Positions 45,365-57,730 of a stretch of DNA of 64,000 nucleotides are shown one piece after another. This DNA is from Misgurnus anguillicaudatus (Eukaryota; Chordata; Actinopteri; Cypriniformes; Cobitidae). The position numbers were made by a program, and so were the translations under genes. Location: NCBI RefSeq assembly GCF_027580225.2, contig NC_073356.2:12369001-12433000 (forward strand), in the 5' to 3' direction. The first letter of the stretch is position 1; every line of letters starts with the position of its first letter. A model generated the notes under the pieces. The model was not told the DNA's origin and searched no databases. It saw only the letters and a program-made list of their open reading frames with translations.

Positions 45365-46064
45365 CTCTTTTCCAGCCATTGACGAGTTATCTCTTCAATT
45401 AAGAGAAAACATTTCCCTGCCAATGACGCTTCCCTGACATGTTTTTATGATAATATTATCCAATTTATTTAAAAAAAAACTTAACAAAAAGCAAAAACTT
45501 ATTTAATTAATTTAAAACTACATGTATTTTTGATAATCACTCTGAATCTTATCTTTAATAAAATTCCTGTACAAAAATGCAATTATTTCAGCTTTTTGCT
45601 CAAAATTTTGTGTTTTTGAAGAAACATACCCATATTTGAAAGGTTATAAAAAGAGAACAAATAAAGGATGAAAAGTTTTTTTCCATTTTGTTTGTTTGTT
45701 TCTTTGATTGTTTAAAAGCAGAGGATCTGTTCTTTCATTTGATATATTTGTATGTTTATATATTTAAAATGTTCCCTAATTTGTGAAACTTTTTGTGAAA
45801 ATTACAAAAAATGCTGGTGGGCAACTTAAAAAAAGGCTGGCGGGGAATAAGGGCTCCAGCTAAATATAATTGCACTCAAGCAATCCAATATACATATCAT
45901 ATTTCAGACAAGCATATTTGGAGTTATTTTATTAAATGTACCTGCTCTTCTGAGCTTTATAATAGAAAACAGGAATCAGGGAAACAATTCTGACTTTAAA
46001 CCAGAAAAATGTATTTAAACCCCAATTCATCTTCCACAGAGGTAATCAACATAGCTCCAAAGGG
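45365..46064. mobile_element. 700-bp TTAA MITE sharing a TTAA with its neighbour
   Basis: Begins CTCTTTTCCAGCCATTGACG after the TTAA at 45361-45364 and ends GCTCCAAAGGG before TTAA (46065-46068). The terminal repeats are short and imperfect (CTCTTTTCCAGC against CCCTTTGGAGC). AT-rich, no coding features. Confidence 0.6.
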
Positions 46065-46187
46065 TTAATAAAGCCTTCTGCAGGTGATTTGTGTGATTTT
46101 GTAAGAACAATGTCCATATTTCAAACTGTATAAACTAATAACTAGCTTAATGACAGAAACTAAATTGAACTCAAGTGATCGCTTTAA

Positions 46188-46705
46188 AGGGGTCATATTA
46201 TGAGATTTTTGTAAAGATGTTAAATAAGTGTTTGGTGTCCCCAGAGTGTGTACATGAAGTTTTAGCTTAAAATACCCCACAGATCATTTAGTATTGCATG
46301 TTAAAGTTCGCAAAAATGTGCTGTTTTTGGGTGTGTCCTTTAAAATGCAAATGAGCTGATGAAATGCAAACACTGATCGCAATGAACCATCATGTTTGTT
46401 GCGATTGAAACTCAGTTGCGCTGTCAATTATTATTTTCTCTCTCTTTCTCTCTGAACTAAATGGCAGTGCCATGATTGGATAGTGCAGATTAAGGGGTGG
46501 TATTATTATAATTAGACTTGTTACCTACATTACAAAACCGGCGAAATCTGAATGACCTATTTTTGCATATGCATGCGAAGAATGGTTTAGTAAAACTAAG
46601 TTACTGGGTTGATTTTTTTCACATTTTCTAGGTTGATAGAAGCACTGGGGACACAATAATACCACTTAAACATGGAAAAAGTCACATTTTCACCCTATGA
46701 CCCCT
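46188..46705 (+). mobile_element. TTAA MITE, family C copy 2 (complete)
   Basis: TTAA, AGGGGTCATATTATGAGATT, and at the right TCACCCTATGACCCCT, TTAA (46706-46709). 518 bp. The same family and orientation as 12286-12748, with shared blocks listed there; here both ends are present. Confidence 0.85.
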
Positions 46706-46709
46706 TTAA

Positions 46710-47530
46710 CAATTCAGTGTCCACAAAGTATGCAATTTCAGTCCATGAATCAGTCCATGAAACTAGTAAGGCCAACTGTCCAGAAAAAACAGGGCCTGGG
46801 CCTTGTGAAACTGTTTTATATTTCTCTCTGAAATCTCTGTAACAGAACCACAAAATAATGCATTTAATCTGAAGTAATAAGTCATGGTTTCGTTGGTGTC
46901 TCTGTAGTGACGCAGGTAAAACAGTAATCTGGTAATTAAAGCAGGTGTCTGTTGTGTGATATATGATCCATTAACCCGCCTCCTCATCTTTAGATCGGCC
47001 CATTTATCTTAAACAAGACAGAGGTGTAATAATGGCATGCAGCTGCAGGGTTCTAATGCAAGGTTGCATACCAAGACGACGATGAGAAAATGTAAGCCCA
47101 CTGACCAGTTTACTTTTTAAAATGCAACTGTACATGCAAGAAAGAGTTTACAATGAGTGCACTAAAAACTAAGCATATGCCATTACAATCAAGAAAACTC
47201 TTGCACGCTTGCAGTGTAGATGGCTTTGCTGATTATAATAGGAGCGATTTAGTTTGCTGGCGTCACGGTGCTTGATCTCAATGAGCAACGTGACCGATGC
47301 GACAAAGTCAAGCAAAGTTTCACTTTATGCAAATGAGCGGAGGGAATTCCCAATGGGAATGGAGACAGTGATCTGAAGTACTCAAACCTTCCAACTTCAA
47401 AGGGCCTTTAAAGGATTTCGAATGGTCCAACTGACCCCCTTCATATAGACCCTCTCACTTTAAAGGGTAAAACCTTCACAATGGACCATCCGGAATATAA
47501 ATATATTTTTATATTATTTTTCACCCTTAA
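46710..47530. other. intergenic DNA, no gene seen
   Basis: 47390-47480 has GGGCCTTTAAAGGATTTCG and paired ACTTTAAAGGG phrases, possibly a small MITE. No coding features. Confidence 0.35.
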
Positions 47531-48303
47531 AGGGATAGTTTAGCCAAAAATTATTTTAAACCCATGATTTACTCACCCCGAAGCCGTCTGAGATGCATAT
47601 GTCCATCGTTTTTCAGTCAAACACATTGTCAGATATTTTAGAAAATGTTTTAGATCTTTCAGTTGATCAAATGTGAAGTTATGGGGTCCACCTCCTTCAA
47701 GTCCAAAAAATGTGCATCTCTCCTTCACAAAATAAATCCAAACGGCTCCACGATGATAAAATAAGTCCTTCTAAGGGTAATCTGTGCCGTTTTGTTGTAG
47801 AAATATCCACATTTAAAACTTTATAAACAAAACTAACTCGCTTCCGGTAATGCCGCCATTCGCTTAGGCAGCGTACGGAGGTTTCTCTGCTGCTGCTCTC
47901 TGCCCCCGCCCTCCCAAATTTGTCATACGTCACTAAGAAAAGTGCGTACACTACGCTAATACTCTCTCCTGAATACAAAGGGGTCTAAAATGGCGGCGCT
48001 ACCAGAAGGTAGTTATTTTCGTTTATAAAGTTTTAAATATGGATATTTCTACAATAACACTGCGCGGATTACCCTCAGAAGACCTTTATTTATCATCCTG
48101 GAGCCATTTGGATTTCTTTGGGGAAGGATATAGGCACATTTTTTGGACTTGAAGGACGTGGACCCCATAACTGACAAGATATAAGAAATTTTTTTAAATA
48201 TCTGAAAATGTGTTTGTCTGAAAAATTATGGACATATGTATCTCAGACAGCTTGGGGGTGAGTAAATCATGGGTTTAATATCATTTTTGGCCGAACTATC
48301 CCT
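47531..48303. mobile_element. 773-bp TTAA foldback element with about 300-bp arms
   Basis: TTAA, AGGGATAGTTTAGCCAAAAA at the left; CGAACTATCCCT, TTAA at the right. The arms match nearly end to end (CATGATTTACTCACCCC with GGGGTGAGTAAATCATG; ATGGACATATG; GTGGACCCCATAAC; TATAAAGTTTTAAATATGGATAT). The centre holds GCTGCTGCTCTCTGCC. The minus ORF at 47697-47978 lies inside it. Confidence 0.85.
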
Positions 48304-48307
48304 TTAA

Positions 48308-50086
48308 GAAATCTTTCTGTACAAACAGCAACTCAAGCAATGTCTGATACAGCATCACTGTACATTGAAGTAATATTAACAAATCACAGATGTTCCTGTA
48401 AAGCTGTGTTGTTCTTGTAAACAGTACAGATAAGCAGTCTGTGATTTGGATCTCTATGGTTACAGAACATGGCGGATGGGAACGGAGAAGAATAATGAGC
48501 TGCCATTTGTTTCAGCCTTGGCCTACAGCAACCAACAAAACGCATAAACAGATGCATATGCACAAAAAACAAAAACACCTTTCACAAATATGATTTTTGA
48601 AACATCAATGTTGACCATTGCTTAAGTGCTGTAATGAAGCAAAAAACGAACAGGAATAATCTATCCGTGCATGACAGATTTAATAAAAATTGTTTAATAA
48701 AATATGATTCAATAAAAACGATGACGGACTTCAGAGATGAAGAAGCATTCGTGAGAGCGTGGGGGTGGGAGTGGCATTATAAAGCTCGTCATCATGGCTC
48801 ATGAATATTAATTAGGTGACTTAATGTCCGTGAGACGCTGAAAGCCTACAAGAAGGCACTAGACATATTAGGATTACTGTTTAGTGTTTGTGAGTTTGTT
48901 TATTGGTTTACAATGCAAGCCCCTGCCAGGGATCTTGATGCTTTTTGTGCACTGCGGCAAAACAAGCCTCGAATATAATGATTTCCCGAAAGAGAAAGAT
49001 TTCTCTGTAGAAACTTTTATTTTATTAAATCTGTCATTCCTGTTATAATGGTTTCTGTATAGCCTTAATACAATTTATGACTTAACGCCACCTCCTACAA
49101 AATTCTCTACGCATGCAATTTCTATAGTAAATTCCTTTGGGTTGCGGGACCACCATGTAAATGTTAAGTCATGAATTCTCATTTTTGTATGGGCGTGTTT
49201 TAATCAGTATCGTGTTTCTCAAAACGTTTAGAATTTTTCTGAAGTGTCTCTTCCTTTATTAGACAGTGAGATGAGCGGATGTTGTTATATATCATTTGTG
49301 CTGATTCTAGATGGTCGCACATTTCTCATTGTGTTCATCTGAATACAGCTCATCTGCTTTCCTAGCAATATAGGTCAGGTTGATATATGATCACACACAT
49401 GGTGAGAAGAAAAATGCTTACTTTGTCTCGTTCTATCTCTCTTCCACCTCTCGTTTACGTCTTGTCTGTGGCTTTGATAAAATGCGATCATCATAACAAT
49501 AACTGTCTTCATTTTTTATGATTAAAGATGTGATTAATTCAGTGAATTACAAGGTTTTGTCTTTGTTTTTCTTCCTCTGAATCGTTTCTTTGTTCTTCTT
49601 TTGTATGTTTGTGTGTTATTTGTCTGTGTCTCTGTGGTCGGGCATGACTGCACCTCTGATATATTTGTTTTCTTGTGTTTGTGTATGCCTGCGTGTATGT
49701 ATGTGTGCCAGCAGCTTTGGACCATTTCACAAATCCCACTGGGTTTTGGCGTCAAAACACTCAAATCCAGATGTCAGATTCATACGCAGCAGGTGCGCAC
49801 CTGGGTTCCTGGTACTTGGACAGAAATCTGTCACACACTTATTTGGTGGATGCCATCTATTACTAGATCTAGAGACCTGTAAGCAATCCCCAAGAATTTT
49901 GTGTTTTTTGCATTTGAGAAATGCTTTTAGTGACAAGATATACATTTTATCAGTTTGTGTGGTCCCTCATGACGTATGTGGATCGAACTCATGACCCATT
50001 GCACTGCTAAAGCAATGCTCTAAATTAGCTACAGGGCATATACTGGTAAATTCTGGCAACCACCTATAGCAATACCCTAGAAACTA
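48308..50086. other. intergenic DNA, no gene seen
   Basis: 48776-48830 (CATGGCTCATGAATATTAATTAGGTGAC) is non-repetitive with a TAATTA core and might be a conserved regulatory element, but this is only an impression. The overlapping ORFs at 49534-49994 have no protein features. Confidence 0.35.
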
Positions 50087-50380
50087 CACTCTAAAAAAAC
50101 AAACGGTGCTATATAGCACCAAAACTGTTGATTTGAATCGTAACCATAGAAGAACCGTTTTAAGTGCCATATAGCACCGGTGAAGCGCCTGTGTGGAGCC
50201 ATATAGGTGCCATATAGCACCACTATAGCACCACATTTGGTTCTACGTGGCACTATGTGGTTCTACGCGGGTGCTTCGCTGGTGCTTCACCGGTGCTGTG
50301 TGGCGCTGAAGGCGGTTCTTCTATGATTGCGGGCAAAGAACCACTTTTGGTGCTATATAGCACCGTTTGTTTTTGGAGTG
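50087..50380. mobile_element. TATAGCACC foldback MITE (family G copy 2, complete)
   Basis: TA, CACTCTAAAAAAACAAACGG, GTGCTATATAGCACC; the right end is GGTGCTATATAGCACCG, TTTGTTTTTGGAGTG, TA. 294 bp, nearly self-complementary, with a TA duplication as for Tc1/mariner-mobilised elements. It serves as the empty reference for the copy at 31210-33297. Confidence 0.85.
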
Positions 50381-50382
50381 TA

Positions 50383-51285
50383 CCTAGAATACCTTATAGC
50401 AATGACAAACACATTAGCAACCAACTAGAATAGGCAGAACAAAGAGAAATCTAGTCTTTGGATGTACCACAGTATTTAATAAGTAAAATATTTACATCCA
50501 TCTAAAGGTGCATTGACATATGGTGTGCACCATGAACCTGGCACAGAGATAAGCACCATGAAGAGAGGAATTTCCCTGGCCAATTCCCTCTGCTGTGTCT
50601 TCCTCTGGAGTCTCCTATCTTTACAACCACACACCTACGCGGTTCTCTTGGAAATTCAATTCGTAATGGAAATTTATGATGGTGACACCATAAATGTTTT
50701 TACTTATGAGCTTTAGTGGGTTCAAGCAATATGCAAGTTCATGAGGTCATACCCTGTGTTGATCTGATGATTAGGTGCATCAAAGTCTGATTTCAATCTT
50801 TGGCATGATCTTACTCAGTCAATATTAAAGATATCAAGGTTATATTTCACATAATGTTAACATTTTACATTATGTAGGACGATTTTATGTTTGAGTTACA
50901 TATATTGCTAAAGCGCTATAAATCTCAAAGAACAAAAGAAAATATAGAAATCAATCAGTCTTGAAATGTGCACTCGGCTGCCATTTTTAAAGTAATTTTT
51001 GCCATTGTTACCTTATGCCCCTGCCACCTACATTTCCTATTCACACATGCTCGGGAGACACTCAAATGTCAGGAACGACTAAAATAGCACCACTCTCAAG
51101 CTCTTATTCAGTTTCTTTGTCTCAATCTCTCGTTTTACCATTTCCCTTCCCACAGTCCCTTGAGACGCACCGTTGCTAGGGCTGTGCAATGCAGGGTAAG
51201 GATTTGGTGTCAAGCTGACAGAATTCAATAAAAGGAAGATGAGGCTGGGTTGTATGTATAGGCTAAAAAAACACATCTGGCAGAC

Positions 51286-51328
<43 letters not shown>

Positions 51329-51668
51329 ATTAGAGGCTATAGTAACTGTACACTTTATGTTTATGGTGGATATTACAGTATTCCCTTATTTGCTTTGTAA
51401 CATGCAGACGTTTGCAACTATAATCTGGTTGCCTGCTGTTTGTTAGGTGTTGAGTTGATATCAGGGTAATACTTTATTTTTATAAACATTAACTATAAGT
51501 TACTAACTATAAGTTCGCAAAGTTACTAGTAGGGCTGGGTATTGCGACCAATTTGGCAATTCAGTTTGATTTGTTTATTCTTTTTATATGGTTTTGATTT
51601 GATTTTGATTATCCTTATGAGCCCTGAAGTTAGGCACACACATTAGGAACCGATTCAGAGATATTTAA
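50383..51668. other. intergenic DNA with (GA)n tract, no gene seen
   Basis: A (GA)n run lies at 51286-51328. 51533-51560 (TAGGGCTGGGTATTGCGACC) resembles a hAT terminus. No coding features. Confidence 0.4.
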
Positions 51669-52127
51669 AGGGGACAGAGAATGAAAAACCATTTTTACCT
51701 TGTCTTTGTTGAATAATGGTAGTCTACCCACATTCACAAACATACAAAAAGTGCTAAACATGCTAAACATCTCAATCTCATAGAAATTCCTTTTTTAGAA
51801 ATGTCAGCCAGAAAACAGCCCAATCTGAAAAACTGATGCTTATGACATCACAGGCATCTAACTGCCCCTCCACTTTAAAATAATTGGCTACATTTTTTGA
51901 GTGGCAGCAAAGTCAGCCAATCAGTAATGAGATTGCAAGTTAAGCCAGTAGGGGGAGCCAAATAGGTGCAAAACCACTTGTTTAAAATCTCCCACCCTAA
52001 TAGAGCTATCTGAGAGAGGTTTTTAGGAAGCTTCTAAGGCATTACAGACCCAAACAAATTTTGTTTTGTCTACATGTCACATCACAGAACAAGGATAAAT
52101 ACTCAGTTCGATCATTCTATGTCACCT
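51669..52127. mobile_element. 459-bp TTAA MITE (AGGGGACAGAGAATGA ends)
   Basis: TTAA (51665-51668), AGGGGACAGAGAATGA; right inverted AGGTGACATAGAATGA, TTAA (52128-52131). Non-coding. Confidence 0.8.
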
Positions 52128-52131
52128 TTAA

Positions 52132-53809
52132 TTTAAGGACGTGGACTTTGGGGAGGAGTTGCATCACTTGCATCACTTGCTGTTCTTGCCCACCACGCAT
52201 GTCAGCGGGACACAACGGTTGAGACCAATAAGACTTTTAAATATAAATATGGAGCCAGATATTTTTTGTTTTATTTTAAAAAAATATGACACATTGATGC
52301 AGATTAAACTACCCGACAACTTACCAACCTTAGAAATATACAAAAGTAAAGGCAACATGCACAATATTGCAGCAATAATATTACTTCACATCACTAAAAC
52401 ATCATTTATAATAGTAAAACAGAGACAAAAACCTTTAATTTGCAAAATAAACACTTTTATTCAACTACAGTTCTGAATGTTGTTTCAAAATACCCAGACA
52501 TCACAGGTGCGCATTTAATCTTGGGATAGCCAAGGCTGTGAAGGATCCATCTATGAATTTCAGGGGGGAAAAGGCTGCATTCGGAGGCTGCATGTGAAGG
52601 AGCCTTCAGATTGGAACAGCCTTTGTCGCGGCCCGGTGACATCATTGGCCTTCAAATACGGCCTTTGAAGGACGCAGCCCCTGAATTGGGATGCACCCTT
52701 AGGGCGCATTCACACTATTCAAGCCAAACCATGCTCAGGCGCGTTTGACCCACAAAGCCTGGTTCGTTTGACTAGTATGATTGGACATTGAAACAGTCCT
52801 TCGACGGATGTCGATGACGTTGCATCCTCGAAATTCTGGCTTCCGAGGATCCATCCTTGACATTGAGAAACGGCAATGCAATTGGAATGTTTTCATTGGC
52901 CATTGATAAACTGTAGCTATTTTCACAGAAACCAGGTGAGTATTGCTAAGTTTCTCAGAATTTTTACAATTCCATGTAAAACAACACAGTATGAAATATA
53001 CTTGGAGAAATATGAATACTCTTTATCTCCCACAACCTTTCAGAATAGATGAACGCTCATTCAGGAAATAGTTTGGAATGTTTTAGTGCAGCTTTAAATA
53101 ACAAGCCTAATTAAAAAGCTTCACAGCGTTATTTTACGGTCTCCCAGACCACCCAGTTTCAAGGTCGCAGGAGAGTGCAAAAAACAGAATAATTTAAAGA
53201 ATTTAATTTAAGAAAGACTTTTTCGTTGTGGGAGAAATACAGAAACAACATTCTCTGGCTGCTTTCAATCCTGAGATGAATTATCTCACTCAAGGCCATC
53301 AAGATCTCATGAATTTCTGATGAGATGCAAATGTCACTTATGTGGGCCAGCCGAGTTCATCCACTGAAACAGCATTGACAAAAGCCAACATATAGTGACA
53401 AATACATTAGAGGTGCTGTCAAAACATTGTAGCAATTAAACTTGGATTTTATAGGGTGTAGGAGGAGTCGGTGTCTCATTGCTTTACATCACGAAGAGGT
53501 GCAGCAATAGAGCTACACCATTATGTACAGTACAGCACAGACAATGTAGATGCTAATGTAAAAGCAAAAACCTTTTCCTGTATCCTTGGACTACTGGAAC
53601 ATGACGTTACAAGGCATGAAATGGTTTGAAAATGAATAGGTTTGAACACAAAGAGTTTCTTCTTGAGTGGCTTTTGAGCTTGAATGGGGACCTGAATTCA
53701 TTGAAGATGTTCTGTCCTTTATATAATACACACACATATCCACTGTCAGTACTGCAATTGCTATAATAGATAAAAATCCATGTATCCTTAAGAGCGAATG
53801 TTAGTACAA
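52132..53809. other. intergenic DNA with transposon debris, no gene seen
   Basis: 52500-52700 contains AAGGCTGCATTCGGAGGCTGC and GGCCTTTGAAGGACGCAGCC, remains of a GC-richer transposon. 52703-52770 carries one end related to the element at 36106. The ORFs at 52141-52926 have no features. Confidence 0.4.
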
Positions 53810-54202
53810 CACTGTAAAAAAACTAAAAGTTGGTTTAACTTAAAAAAACATGTTACATGGTTGCCTTAAAATTTTGAGTTTCAGCTGTGTGCACACGAAC
53901 CGATAAAAGTTGTTTACTTTTGAATTGGTGTTGTCATCTGGTATAATTGAAACGATTGGCTATGAGCTACGTACAGACGAATTTGATAGACATTCGTAGC
54001 GCCCAATAAACGGCTCTGGGCATTCGTAAACCACGCCACAAATACAAGAAAATGAGCATGTGGTTCCTAGACCACGTCTCATTCTCTATGAGATTGGTCT
54101 GGTGTTAGCCAGGCTAATTTATAAGTTGAAATAAGTCAAAATTTTAAGGCAATCAGGTAACTTACTTTTTTAAGTTAAACCAACAAATCCTTTCTTACAG
54201 TG
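53810..54202. mobile_element. CACTGTAAAAAA MITE with internal insertion
   Basis: CACTGTAAAAAAACTAAAAG, TTGGTTTAACTTAAAAAAAC and TTGCCTTAAAATTTTGAG are mirrored by CAAAATTTTAAGGCAA, TTTTTTAAGTTAAACCAAC and TTTCTTACAGTG. About 230 bp between the arms (53885-54115) is a different, GC-richer repeat. Arms resemble those of the element at 30645-33530. Confidence 0.7.
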
Positions 54203-54519
54203 AAGAGAGCTATGGACAAAACTTTTATATTATGAGTACTATTCAGATTATCATACTGATCTATCAGGTATGATTTATTTTAGTGAAGCATTCAGAGGCC
54301 CAAGTGCAAGAACATATTTTGAAATCGAATGATTTTCAGAGCTTTCAGACAGACTTAAAAATGAACCAGGGGCCATTTTTCCCTCAGAGGTCATAAAAGA
54401 TTCACTCAATATCAGTTTAATAATACATTATCTATAACTCATTGTCTTAGTTTCTCATTCTGTCTCGGGTGCCCAGTGGAGGGAGAACATGGATATTTCA
54501 GCAAATGCAGGTCATATAT
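54203..54519. other. intergenic DNA, nothing recognised
   Basis: No ORF with features. Confidence 0.35.
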
Positions 54520-54828
<309 letters not shown>

Positions 54829-55806
54829 TATATCTGTGTTTCTCAGCACACAAATCTTATCCAAGTACTTACTCGTGGATTTCACAAGGCTTAGAACCAA
54901 CAATTCCTTTAAAGACAGTTTGCAATATAACACTGAAATCCATGATAAATAAGGATCTCTGTTATATCGTGGATCACATTTGGATCCACCATACATATGC
55001 ATCCATATTTGCAAAAAGCCTACATTTTATTGAAACAGATTCATTACAACAATGTTCATGGAAATGTATGGTTTGGCCAGAGAAATGTATTTTTGCCATA
55101 TGGGACAACCTAAAAAACCCACTCTGCATTAGGAAAAGTGTTGCTCTCCTGATGAAAGTACATCAGACAGGCCATTTCAGATCGAGCAGAAAAAACACAC
55201 CACGGGCAGGTCTGAAAACTGTTGAGCTGTCTGACTGCTGCTGTCCTTGGGCTCTCAAGGGAGATCTTGTGCCTAAGGAGAAGTGAAGGCTGGAGTCTCA
55301 TCTAATGGACTGAGAAAAACATCAGTAAAGATATCAGACATTTCAGTATGCTGTTTCACTAGATGAAAGGTTAAATATGTTTTCTGCATTCTGCAGTATT
55401 GTGGTGTAATCAAGTTTATACACAAATTACTGCAGACAAGGAGTTTAGCTTCTGGAGAAAGGATTTTACCATGGTGTTGCTATTTGGTTGCTAAGGTGTT
55501 CTGGAAGATTGCATATAGTGGCTCAGCTCCAATTTTTTATGATATTTCTGGATTTGGTTCAGGTTCTGCCTTCAGTGTAAGTCTGATGTTTTTTACCCAT
55601 TTATCATCCACCAGGTTATAAAAGGTCTAAGCCTTTAGAATACAACGTTCAACAGTATTTTATAAAATAAATTATGTAGAAAGAGTAATTAATTCATTAA
55701 CTAAAAGAGTGTGCCTCAAAACATTTATTTCCTGTGAAATGTCACTGTCTCACCAGCGGGATGCCTTTGTTTACTTCAGTGTTTTGCATGTGAATTCTTA
55801 TCCAAT
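54829..55806. other. intergenic DNA, no gene seen
   Basis: The ORFs at 54942-55286 and 55110-55301 have no family features. Confidence 0.35.
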
Positions 55807-56604
55807 CATGACAAACTATATATCATTGGAAAAGGTCTAAGGGTGTAGTGTTCCTATTTCATCACCATTTTTGGAGAATTATGATGTAGTGAGAGTGGGT
55901 TTCTAAAATGTCATGGGACACAGGTGGGCCCACTTTGTTATGTATTTGTAACACTAATACCCTATTCTAAACCTAAACAATCTTGACAAACTATATATCA
56001 TTAAAAAGATCTAAGGTTGTAGTTTTCATATTTCATTACCATTTTGGGAGATTTTTAACGTAGTGAAAGTCAGTTTCTAAAATGTCATGGGGCCACATGT
56101 AGGCCTAATTTGTTTTTATATATGTCACACCCAGGGGCTGGCTGCTATTTGGCTAAAGCCACGCCCCTTTTTAACTTCCACCTCGAGGAGGTCCCCAAAG
56201 CCAACCCAATGACCAGACAACAACGAGGACAGGTAAAATATAAAACAAGCTTTATTTATTTAAATATTTTAAATGAACTTGGGGGAATGGGGAAAAGGGC
56301 AATTAAAACTAAAGTCTCTGGCTCTGCCCTCCAGGTAGGCTACAGTCAAGGGAGTAACAGGAAGAAGGTGGGGCAACGGGGGTCCGGGGCACTATAGACC
56401 AGGGGGCGTGGGGCTCAGGCTCCTGCCTGGTCCTTGCTGTCCGTGGCGCCCTCCTTTTCCTCCTGGAGGCAGAATTAAAAGCAAGATGAGTGTTTAGGTT
56501 AATGTCCTTTCTGCGTACCTTTGTTCTTCTTACGGGGACTTCACTGCACGTGCTCACACAGTTCCGTGTCGTGTCGCTCACTCTTCCCCTCTCTTTCTCC
56601 ACAG

Positions 56605-57366
56605 ACAGCGGCTGGGGCACAGAGGCACAGTTAATCTGGCTTGGTTCACTCTCACCTCTCTGCTGGATACAGCGTATGGTAAGTACAGGTTGTACACGGT
56701 TCCTCTTCGTGTTGCTCACTCTTCCTCTCTCTTTCTCCACAGGCAACAACTAGGACACAGAGGTACAATCAATTGGACTTGGTTCGCTCTCACCTCTTCG
56801 CTGGCTACAGCTCACGGTAAGTACAGGGTCCACACGGTTCGTTTTCGTGATGCTCACTCTCTCTCTCTCTCTTTCTCCACAGGCAGCGGCTGGGACACAG
56901 AGGCACAGTTAATTGGACTTGGTTCACTCTAACCCCTTTGCTGGCTACAGCTCACGGTAAGTACAGGTTTCACACAGTTCGCTTTCGTGGTGCTCACTCT
57001 CTCTCTTTCTCCACAGGCAGCGGCTGGGACACAGAGGCACAGTTAATTGGACTTGATTCACTCTCACCTCTTTGCTGGGTGCGACGTACAGTAAGTACAG
57101 GGTTCACACAGTTCGTTTTCGTGGTGCTCACTCTTCCTCTCTTTTTCTCCACAGGCAGCGGCTGGGACACAGAGGCACAGTTAATTGGACTTTGTTCACT
57201 CTCACCTCTTTGCTGGGTGCGACGTACAGTAAGTACAGGTTTCACACAGTTCGCTTTCGTGGTGCTCACTCTCTCTCTCTCTTTCTCCTCAGGCGACAGC
57301 TAGGACACAGAGGCACAGTTAATTGGACTTGGTTTGCTCTCACCTCTTTGCTGGGTGCGACGTACA
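56605..57366 (+). repeat. six tandem mini-exon-like units, about 138-bp period
   Basis: Six units each hold an exactly 74-nt block: 56605-56678, 56743-56816, 56883-56956, 57017-57090, 57155-57228 and 57293-57366. Each is preceded by a pyrimidine tract ending CCACAG (CCTCAG in the sixth) and followed by GTAAGTAC. The intervening 60-66-nt spacers have a branch-like CTCAC 20-30 nt before the AG. Block length is invariant while spacers vary, mainly in the CT run. Spliced head to tail, the frame shifts by two bases per unit and meets a TAA in the phase beginning GCAGCG, so a long protein is not encoded. The overlapping ORFs at 56490-57392 on both strands are reading frames of the repeat. It could be a non-coding spliced leader, a set of enhancer repeats, or both. 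Confidence 0.75.
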
Positions 57367-57455
57367 GTAAGTACGGGCTTTACACACAGTAGTTCCTCTC
57401 GGGGTACTCCTCGCGTGCCGTCTCTGTACGGTGCGTTCTCCGTCCCTGTCAACAG

Positions 57456-57730
57456 ACTTTAAGGGGTTTAACTCAATACAACCGGATGGCGGACTTATGA
57501 CAAATGGTTTTCCTCAATGGGGCAGATGGGTCAAGCGTTCCTATGTAGCGTCGGGGGCGAACCCTCTCGACGAGCTCGATGGTTACAGAGGGGTGGAAAC
57601 GTCGCACCGTCACACCGGGCCGAGCGCTGCCCTTTCCTCGCTACCGTTGGGTGATCGAACACCGGACAGGGGCGCCCCTTTGTAGAGACCTCGGGACAGG
57701 CGGAATTCCTACACCTCTCTCTCTGCAACG
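57456..57730 (+). other. possible further exon of the same plus-strand unit
   Basis: Preceded by CCGTCCCTGTCAACAG and followed by GTAAGTATTT. A second candidate, 57804-57905, lies between TTCTCCAG and GTAAGTTAAT. These extend the series of plus-strand splice-like sites beyond the array. No conserved protein in either. Confidence 0.35.

Noticed and set aside
48776..48830. Possible conserved regulatory element with a TAATTA core
   Set aside because: Conservation cannot be judged from one sequence; kept only as a remark.
56938..57303. Overlapping ORFs (56309-57392, both strands) with repeated peptides, considered as a repetitive protein
   Set aside because: They cross the splice-like sites, occur on both strands, begin at chance ATGs and follow the DNA repeat. 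Nucleotide splice signals are the stronger regularity.
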